Made by a program: the position numbers and the translations under genes. From Nautilus pompilius (taxonomy: Eukaryota; Mollusca; Cephalopoda; Nautilida; Nautilidae): a DNA stretch of 64,000 bases. The stretch's first letter is position 1, and each line of letters begins with the position of its first letter. The notes beneath the pieces were generated by a model. That model saw only the letters and a program-made list of their open reading frames with translations. It did not search any database and was not told the DNA's origin. Shown piece after piece: positions 1 to 10,500 of the stretch. Location: the NCBI GenBank assembly GCA_018389105.1, contig JACATO010000086.1:1021501-1085500 (forward strand). Reading direction: 5' to 3'.

Positions 1-175
1 GTGGTGCTTAAAGAGCTTCCAGACTTAGCACTTTCCTTAATTTTTGCAGCATTGTCCAGACAGTACTCTCACTAAAGCCAAGGTCACAAATGACATCAGC
101 TATGTGCTCTCCTCTCCCAACACAGCTTATTACATCCATTTTTACACCAACAGCAATTGCCTTTCACTTCTTGGA
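1..175 (-). pseudogene. pogo/Tigger-type transposase fragment (N-terminal HTH), cut by the window edge
   Basis: On the minus strand, an open stretch reads VKMDVISCVGRGEHIADVIC then DLGFSESTVWTMLQKLRK, the CENP-B/psq-type helix-turn-helix of Tigger-like transposases. It lies downstream of REXO1 exon 12, probably in an intron, and ends in a stop after LSLEAL. Not a functional gene as seen. Confidence 0.6.
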
Positions 176-1386
176 TTAGGTGTTAGCCTGTGATGTAGAT
201 GGACACTTTCCAGTCACGATAAGGGTCAAGAGTTCAAAAAATAAAGGCAGATAATTTAAAGGAAAAAAAATGATCACACTCACTATGACAATGGTTGCAC
301 TGGAACTGAGGAAGACTGGGATGCTGAATGCTTACCTTGCCTTGTGCCACGTCGTAAGTGGCAGCAAGAGATGGGGGGAGTGATGGTCAGAGGGGACAAA
401 ATTCCCCAGGCTTGGCCTGAGAAATTTTGAAATATTTCTGATGGTGTTTCACAAAGGAGGATTCAAATTGCAGGCTTTTCTATCATGCTAATTGTTTACC
501 AGCTTGGGCAGATGTGTTGTAAACATGTTTACACAGGGAGATTACACAATGGAGCCTTGTTTGACCCAGATTCCCCACCAGGTTGGCTGCCATGAGTGTC
601 CTACCTCTATGCTGCCAGGCCGTACCAAAAGTGGTGTGCACCCTTCATCCCATGTTTTTTCTAAAAAAATTGTCAGCGTAAATTATGAAATGGTATTAAT
701 CTATGCTGTTCTAAAAATGGTAAATAAAACCCACATAAACCGAGAGCTGACCATATACGCAGATAGATTATACTATTGAGATTTACTGTAGTGATGGGAT
801 TAATATTTATTTTTTCAAATTTATTTAGGCACCTTCCATACTTAGTATTTAAATGTTTTGCTTTCATTAAACCTAAATTTGAAATTATTTATCTAATATT
901 TATCCTCACAGTGAATTCTTTCTTTAAATTAAAAAAAAAAAAAAAACTTTAAGGAAATGTACCTAACCTAATAAAATTTTAGTTTCTATTAACTAAAAAC
1001 ATCCATTGACCAAAGGTGCCCCCCCAATTATTTCACTTGAAAGAGAGCTCACTATATATATTTTTTAGTTTTTTTAAGAAAGAAATTTAAGTTTCTGTAT
1101 ACAATGGCTCCAAATAATAGATTGAAGCAGCAATGATTTGGTCATCTGTATTTCAGGTTTAACAATAAAGTCTACCAGGCCCAGTGGGAATTATGCAAAT
1201 ACATCACTTGGAACTAAGTGGAATATTATGGAAATTTCACTCTTGACTAGAAACCTACAATTAGAAACCTGTCTGCAAATTATGCTTTGCTGAATTAATG
1301 GCAATAACATTAATTACATAAGAACCCCTACCAAGAATCGGAGCTTAAGAAATTCGCTGCAGTAACAATGGGGAAGTTTGGTTTAC
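176..1386. other. No supported gene; probable REXO1 intron
   Basis: AT-rich sequence between the last visible REXO1 exon and the transposase relic. I looked on the minus strand for the next exonuclease motifs and found none. An open frame at 492-779 on the plus strand has no recognisable similarity. Confidence 0.5.
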
Positions 1387-1502
1387 CTTGTATTGCAGTC
1401 TACCACAGGTTTGTCGGGCTTCACCAAGGTTTCATAAATTGGCTTTAGATCTGAACCTATGACTGTCACTCTCGCTAATTCCACTCCGGCACTTGTGTAG
1501 AC
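1387..1502 (-). CDS. REXO1: REXO1 exon 12, exonuclease domain continuation
   Basis: 116 bases, phase 0 in and phase 2 out. Encodes [20 protein letters not shown] and then [14 protein letters not shown], the strands after motif I. This is the last exon I can find on this side; the GHSL-type and final Asp/His motifs are missing from the window. Confidence 0.88.
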
Positions 1503-4500
1503 CTGTCAGGGAAAAACAGCGGCAGGATTTCTACACAACTGGTAATGCTTGTGAATGGGGGAAGAGGCTACGTTTCGGAGCTGCTACTCTTAGCTTTGGG
1601 AGATGTGGGTGGGCTTACATTCTGATTTTATTTAAAAACCTTTAATGGTTCCTTCTTGTTGCGCATGACAAACATGACCTCTATGAACAAGTGAGCATGA
1701 ATAGCGACAACATAAGTCTCCCTGATTGAGCTGTTTGTCTTCTCTCACTGTAAAGTCATTCCTTGAAAATCTCATAAAAAGAATCTGTTTAGTTTTAAAT
1801 GTCGTAAGCATGATATCTATAACCGAGCAATGTACAATGCAGAGATTTTTATACATATTAAAGTCAAGAATTAACAAAGATATGAAGACACTGCACCACA
1901 CATCCATGGTGATGCCCACATTCACAAAATATATGCTGTTAAACTGATAAATGCTTGGCTCTTCAGTTTGTCCTGCTGTTGGTTTTGGAAGAGATTCAGT
2001 GAAGCATATTACTTTTTTTTTTTTTAATAGTAAAAAACAGTAAACCAAGTGTTGTGTCAAACAAAGAAATTGCAGTTAATTTTTGAAATGCTAATGTAAA
2101 AATATAAAATCTTGATCAAAGCTGTGAAGGTTTAAAAACATTCTAATCTAATATTCAGGATCCCCTTATACGGAAGTGTTTATGTAGCTGATGCTTGCTG
2201 TCACATATACCCTTAAAAAATGAACCAAATTATTTTCCAATGTAGCAACTTACCATTTCACAATCCATTGCATACACACCATAGTCACCATCAATGGGTG
2301 GTGAGCAGGGCAAAGTTTTCATGTAGCCAGAGGAGATTTCATGCAAGTTCTTCTCATGAACATGCAGCTACAACGCAAGATGAGAAATCACTGCTAGTCT
2401 GCAATACAAGATGCTGCTTGCACATAAACCAATTGCAAGAATTAGTGCTAATATATTAGTCAGTTTTATCCTTAATATTTCTAACTGTAGACAGCTGATA
2501 AAAGTATATTACTGTCCACACACCCAAAATTCTGAAAACTTCGTTTAGAACTTCCACACCATCTCAAACATCTAATAACAAAAATAGGTAAATGAGATAA
2601 TTTTAATCTGGTGACAACATAGAGAATCTCTGAAAATCCCCACCTGCACTGCATGATTTCATGTGTTGTGTCAGTTAAGCTAATTTAAACAAATTACCAG
2701 TGCTAATTACTGATAGTTATCTGTAACCCATTTGAAATAAAATCAAAACAAGAGATTTTTTTCCCTGAAAGTGCCTTTCCCTTTTCTATAAGCCAAGATG
2801 GCTGCTGACTTGTAGCATTTAGACTAACAAGGAGTCTGGTCTAGGAAGAACCTACCTTAGCTACTTGGCATCCTATAGACCCAGCATCGCCTTGACAACA
2901 AGTATACCTCGTTTCAATCCCAGCAGCCACTTAAAAAATAAATTTAGTAAATAGTTTACTTTATTTTTTTTTTTGTTAAATATCTTAGCTTATTCATCTG
3001 AATTAGTGAATAACATATTTAAGTCAATTTTTGACAATTTCTGGCAAGGAATACAAAAAGCTTTCAGAGATCAATCAAAGATTTTAAATATCTGGTAACT
3101 GTAAAAACAAAACAAAAAAAATCACCAATTAAACTTGTGAAGGGAAAAAAACTTCTCATTCTAATTTGCTAACATCTGCTTACCCATGAACTCTGCTGTA
3201 ATGCTAAAAAACAGCCTTCACACACACACAACCCAAACACAGTATTCAGAGTAACAGCCATTAACTGGTTCACTGCAGCAGGCCACATGTGGCCAGATAA
3301 CATCACTGAAATTGAAAACTACAGTAGACCCAATGTGGCCTGCCAAACTTGTTGTAAAATGTCAATTTGTTAATATAAATTTTTATTACATAACTTAACT
3401 TAACCTGCACCAAAACTACTATTTTTGTATGCTAGACATCCAATGAGAAAACTTAGCAGTAAAACAGTTAAGATAGTTGTAAATTTTAGTTTTAAATTCA
3501 TGAGTTACCTCCCTTCTGCAGTTCTAAGAACACAATGCTTATTTAAAGGAAATTTACCCTTGAAATTTCACATTTTTGGTATATCAGTTTTAAAATATGG
3601 GTGCATTTCAAAATTATGTTACACACAAGCACTAGTGCTCACCAATAAAATGCCCTAGAAGGAATATTTTTGGTAAAAAATCCAACACAAACTTATCATA
3701 ACATATTTTCTTCCATGTTTGCTGTCATCTAGAGAGACATACCTGATAAGGCTACATTGTCCTGGTTGCTGCTAACAAGCAGAGCCAGCCATTCCTGCAC
3801 CTTTTAGGCTTGGTACCTGCCTTCAACAAGAGATGGACGGCCACTACTAGAACTTACTCCTAGGTTTAAATGGGGGATGAAACCCATGGTACAGAAGAGC
3901 AGAAACAAAAAAAAAAAAAAACATGCTATGGGAGGTTTTCCTAACCAAGTCAGCCTCAGCCACAACAGATTGGACTGCAGTGCACTGCCACCTGTAACAC
4001 ATCTTATCTCATATACGTATTTCCTAACAGTAATGTGCTATGCAATATTATGCCTGCCCATATGTAACATACAATGATTAAGCTAGAGGTTCCCATTTAC
4101 TAAATTATTGCTAAGCATGCTGCTACTTGTTGCCGAATGAGACTAGACCTGCTTTTGTTTCCTTGCAAATTTACAGTCCACATTACCAGACAATGGGTAC
4201 ATTCTCTGAAAATTCTGGGAAAGAGGTGACACTGTGCCACAGATTAATTTTCAGCATTAAACATTTTTTTCTTTTGTCTCCATCTCAAACAATGCTTCAC
4301 TTACCCCTTTTCTTCCATGCTTTTCCCCAATGATAGAAACACTCTTCTTGCATGATGTAATTCCCATTGGGGGACACCATGAATATCTTGCCACAGCGAA
4401 TACATGTTCTCTCATTGGCTTAAAAAACAAAACAAACAAGAAAATTTAATAAAAGTTTTCTGGAAGAAATAGTAAAAAAAATCCTGCCCCAGGTTAAAAA

Positions 4501-7500
4501 AGAGAAAAAAAACAAACAACAAACTAGTAGCAAATTGTATTTTTATTTTACTGATTAAACTAAAGTTTTTATTTCGAAATTAAAAAAAGCAAATAAAATC
4601 AACACCTTGATGAATATTCAAGAGCTAAAGTGAGAGTAAAAGGTTGCTAAGATATGTTAATATTTATTCTGATAAAGTCAAGGGTTTTCTGGTAAAATCC
4701 CAGTGGTGTCAATTCTGGTGTATTTACTTCTGTCTGATGCTGTAAAAGCTGGCAGCGGATTCTGTTCAATGACTGAATGATTCACTGGTTAACAAGGTGT
4801 GCAAGGTAACTGCAGTGTAGAAAAGCCTTCACAGTAAACATCCGGGGTGGTGCTTCATCAACAGGTTGACCCAGACAGTGCAGCCTGCTGACAGCCAAAT
4901 ATGTTCTCTACAAGCACATGTGTTGAGGAACATTTTTTTACAGTATTCTGTTCATAAAATCTTGTCTGCATGAAACAGAACATCAGCTAATGTAAGCAAT
5001 TCTTAAGTGCAATAAAAAAAGCACATGATTAAAAAAAAGAAAGTCAATTTTGATGATACCAGTGTAATTTGTCTGTCTTGTTCTGATACCCTGGCAACCA
5101 CTGACTTTGAGGAAAACCATATGAGGCTGTACAACTCCAAACAATTAGCAAACACACTAACAAAAGTGAACTTGCAGACCAATAGGTTATTTAGCAAAGA
5201 AACAATTAACAAGAAACCTGGGGAAACATTTATCAAATATGCTAAATCATAAAACTATATTGTTCAATATAAAATAATGTGAACTAGTCAGGAAATATTC
5301 CGATAACTAAGATGTTTTATTAAATATCACAGATTTTCCAAAAGAGCTTCAGGTGAGAGAGTTTATCAGATATCTGGTCAAATTACTGAAGGAAAACAAG
5401 GCCCCAGTGATGCCCGAAGAGCCAGCCATCACCCCCATGCTGCCCTCCCCTCTGTATCATTTGTTAACTCAGTTTTATGAGGAGAGAATTGCAATGTAAT
5501 GTATTGAACAGCAAGAAATACAAACAAGATGTGAACAGAAACTAAAAAGAGTGATCATAATCTGTTTCCTCTGGTCTTCTCTCCAACCATGAAAAAAAAT
5601 GTAGCTCTGGTTTTTCAAAAAATTTTTCTCATGAGCAGTATGTTCCCCACCACTCTAGATTTCTAAGATATTTGGCCTGACTAAAACATGGCATTGCTAC
5701 TGTACTTACTTTTCCAGCAGATGTCCTTAACAGCATCCTGTTTGTAAAAGACAGCTGAGCCAGGGTTGTCAGTAGACAAACGAGGAAAACCATTCTCCCT
5801 CAGCTGATCTTCGGTGAGAGTGTAATTCAGTAACCGCTGGTAGAGGTCAGAACCTGAGAAGGAAAATGCACAAGCTGTCAAATATCTCCAGAGTTACATA
5901 AAAACACACAAAATGGATCTACCAAAAGCTGAAGATGTCTTTCATGATGAAAATAAGAATGAAAAACTGAATACTTGTTTCTATTTCACAACATAGTTTC
6001 TCCTCAAACAATTCACAAAACAGTTAACTGAGCAAACACTTCTGAATACCTAATGTGAACTTGGCCAAACTGTTTTCCATTATCTGTAAGATTACATCTA
6101 AATTAGATTAGAAAGCTTTCTATCTCTCTATCTTTAACTCATTCAGTCCCAGTTATACTGATAAAGCTAAAGATATCACAGATTCATACAGGATCAGAGT
6201 GGAATGAGTTAATGTGCTGAAAGCAGCAAGGCTAAACTGTACAGTCTAGGTGAGATCTAATTAGTTGCTATCAGTAGTTTCCAGTAGAAGTCTAAGTGTG
6301 TATAACTCTCACAATTCAAATGCAAACTGCTTATGCATTTCACTGTAGTTAATATTTCAACCATCAACCATTCCTCCCACTGATGTGGCGATAGATATAA
6401 AAAGAGGCAACACTACCTGAAAAATTTTCTGTGATGGGTCTGTGGGAGCAGCCAGATCTGTTGAGGGTGAAACTTGTCTTTGCTGCCTTTGAGCCACCCA
6501 GCATGGCTTCATGGGAGAGTTTTAGTCTTCTGCTGGCTGATGATATGGGATGCAGGTTGACAGATTCTCTCTCAGTAACTTCAACTCTGAGTCGGTTTAT
6601 TGTGTTGACTGCAACATTGAGGTACACAGTTTTGTTTGCACTTCTACAGTAGACTGACTGCTCTTCCCCCCTTGCCTAAAAAAGAAAGAATAGTGAATTT
6701 TTCATGATCGAAGAGTCAAATTTTGTTTGTAATCTACAATACTAAGGACCATACTTATGAATTAACTAAAGCTTCAGCATAAGTTCACATCAGAAGAAAT
6801 TCTTACAGCAATAGAATGGTAAACAAATGGAATAAATTAATGATGGTAGTTGTTGAAATTGTTAGTAATAGACCAGTTAAAAAATCAAAATGAAGAAATT
6901 CTCTCAATAGGGTTTCCACGTGTAATAGTTTTTTGCCCACTATGACGTCTTCTTCCCATATTGTATAAGCCATAACTTTTTGCTCTCTCTTCCTGCCTCT
7001 ACAGAAAAATCCCATTTGTTCCTTACCTTCTGGAACGCAGCCTCTTCAGTGGGAGACAGCTTCAAACACTCATCAATAATCCGATCCAGATAACGCTGTC
7101 GAGTATTTGTTGGTACTTTGCTGCCATACTCCACTGGAATAATTGGCCTCTTTAAGGTTTCCTGTGAAATAAACATGTCAGTCACAAGCAGGCAACCCAA
7201 CTGCCATGGAAACACAATTACAGTTTGTTCCAATGAATACATTACATTCTAGACTACAGAAAGGGGAGACAACTCATCTGACAAAAATTAAAAATTAACA
7301 GCACTTTTAAAAACAACAGTATGTACCATCTGATAGACCGGAGAAAAGCAAAATATGATACTTCCATGAGACTGTCACTTTCAGAAAGATTTTATAAGTT
7401 TTAAAAGCATTCTGATTTATTTTCCTGTGGTAGCTGACATAATAAAATTTCAACAATGAGTTGGTACTTCATTTAATATTTATTATTATTATCAGTCTTA

Positions 7501-10500
7501 ATTAGCATTTTGGCATTTTTTTTTGAAAGAATGATTCATCAACTCCTTTAGCTGACTGCTCACATAAAACAAACAGAAACAAATTATAAGCTACCTAATA
7601 TAAGGAGATAACTCAACTCTGTGCAACCAACCATAAACAATAGGATGCAGTAGTTGACACTGAAATACAAAGATATAGTATACCTTCCTTGGCAGGTGAG
7701 CAACTCTCTTGGCACTTTTGTCAGCTGTGCCAATTACAGTCCTTTCTGCATCTATGCCACAACCAGCTTCTGTGGCGACTTTGGGCAGACATGTTAGCCT
7801 TTTATCCAAGGGTTTCAAACTGTTTTTTATCTGTCATGTAGAGAGAGAGAGGAAATTAAACTGATTAACCAAAAAAACTAACTTAGAAACCAACTGCAAT
7901 TACAAAACAGCATTCAGAGGTTGAGGCAAAAATTCTGTTTGATTACCAAAACAAATCCCAGTCATTTTTAAAATCTGTTAGACATCCTTAACCGCTAACC
8001 AGCAGTATAGGGTAAAAAATCCAATCACCATGTGCAACAAAAAAAAAAAAAAAAAAAAAAAAATAGAATTTTTTCACTCATGAAATGACAGATTTGCAAG
8101 CAAAACTGATATAAATATACAAAAAAAAACAGCATAAAAATATCTCAAAACATCATATATCTTTTTTTTTTTGCCTGGTGGAATGCAAAGTAAGATGCAG
8201 TTGAGGGTGATGCCAACAAGTCTGGTGTAGTCTTTCCTGGCCTTGCAACAAGAGTGCTGGGCCTGGAGGTCTGGTTTGTCTGCTTACCTCATGAAGCCAT
8301 TCACCATGTAACCATACAAAGGCTGAATGCACTGAAGATGTGGCTACTGGCAATCACTTAATATTCCTTTTCACTTTTCTCACCAGATGATGTACCTATT
8401 GGTGAGTATTCCTTCTCACCACTTAGATCATCCAACGTTCTCAGAGTTTTCCTCAGGGTCAGTCAGCATATACTTCCACACCATGTGAGTATCACCCAGA
8501 GAGGTTGAGGGACATGCATCATCCATGATGATTAATGGTTAAGACTTTAACAGTAACACAAAATAATAGTAAAAATCTGACAAATTAAACTCTCAAAATA
8601 ATTGATCACATGATCCTGCCAGAGCTGTTATATATTCAGACTTTCATACAGGGAAAAACGAATGTGGTAGAATATTTACCTAAATATCCTGTCTACTTAC
8701 ATTGGGTTGGATGGATTTCTTCTGCTGCTTCTCGTTCACTTCTTTCATTCTCTTCTGCATCTCGAGAAATCTGTTGTGCATCACCTGCGCGGGAGATGGT
8801 CTCAACACCAGAGGTTCCTGTGCCCTAATCACCTATATAATTTTAAAAAATAATTGGTATTGGGTTATGATTATCTCTTACACAAAACTGTAGAAATGTC
8901 CTTGTCATCTGCCAAGGCAACCGTCCTTAAATCCAAGCAAGTAGCCAGAAAGATGTGGAAGAAATTAGTCGACTCACCCTGTTATCTTCACTGCTTGATC
9001 TGTGCGCAATGCGTTTCTTTAAGGCAGATGGTGGTGGAAGCTTCATTGAGTTTACTCTCTATAAATGAAAGGATAGAATAACTGTGGCTGATGGCAGCCA
9101 GGTGTCATGACAGATACACATTTAACCTCAAGTGTACAATAAACCAATAATGGACCCCCTCCTGCTCCCTTTACTAGTTAATTACAGCCTGAATTCTTGA
9201 TACAATGAAAAACAAAAAAAACAAAAAAAATAACTGTGCACTTAAAGAGATTAAATAACTTTCATGTTTACAAATAAACTATAAATCCATTGTTTAACAG
9301 TGATGTTTTTCATATTTAACCTCTGTGTATCACCTGTGCCACATACACTTCAAATCTGCATTACCTGGCACAAGCTGTCTTTGTAACAAATAATCCACAT
9401 CGCTCTACCCTCACCTGTTCTGCATTACAGGTGTGTTGACTAAATACATAGCCAGTTCAACACAAATACTAATGAGTGCTTCTGGACTGCAGGAGGTGAG
9501 GATAGTCTAAGGGAGATAAAAACTGATAAGGTTATCAACTTGACAACATTGGAAGGCTTTTTTTAAAAAAAACAACAAAAAACTTTACATGCATACAAAT
9601 GCTATGATTTGTTCAAGCAAAAGTAATCTTCACTTTATCTTTAATGAGCACCATAAAAGCCATCTTTAAAAACATGTGACCAAATCACTTACTGCTTCGT
9701 TCACTCACCCTTTTATTTTCAGGCATTGTTGTTAACTTCAGTGGACTGTGCCGGACAGCATTTGTTTCATTAAAAATCCGCAGGCACTCTTCATACGTGT
9801 CACTTTCTGATAAGTCTGTTTCTCCAAAAATCATGGAGAACTCATTTTCAGAACGCTCCACAGCACTGCTGCTCTCATCTTCACTGTCTTCTCCAAAGAG
9901 ATCCACATTCATCTCAACAATTTTGGGGGATTTGATTTTATTTGGACTGACCAAGACGTCCTGCCTTTTGCTGGAATCTGTCTCTGTCCACAATGTTTTC
10001 TTCTGTTCACTACTGCATGAAGTGTTTTTACTTTTCTTCTTTCCATCATTAAGTTCAAACTCTGATTTCGTCTTCATTTTCTTTACCAATATTTTGTGTT
10101 TTTTTGTGTCACGGTGGTGCTCTTTATTTGCTATCTCTTTATCCCGAGATTGCTTCAAATGCATGCCGTCTTTACTGGCACCAGGATTCTTTGCTTTGTT
10201 TTTTGACTTCTCGGGTTTCAGTGCTGAGCTCTTTAGCTCAGCTTTGTGAGATTCTTTAGAACTGGTTTGTTTTAATGATTTGTCCAACCTATTCTTCTTA
10301 TCCAAGACACTTTTGGACTTTGATGCTTTTTCCTTTGATGACTTCTTCCCAGCCTTCGCTGGCGAAGTGTCATTGTGAATACTTTTCTCACTGCTATTCT
10401 TTGAACCTGATTTAGAAGATTTTTTCTGCAACTCGGTATGCTCAGACTTACTCGCAACAGTTTGAGGCTTATCATCTAATTTTCCAGGTGACACGTTCGA

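Noticed and set aside
492..779. 95-codon plus-strand ORF near the left end
   Set aside because: No similarity recognised and no coding context.
9797..10475. Open frames overlapping REXO1 exon 2 on other frames
   Set aside because: Shadows of a long low-complexity coding exon.
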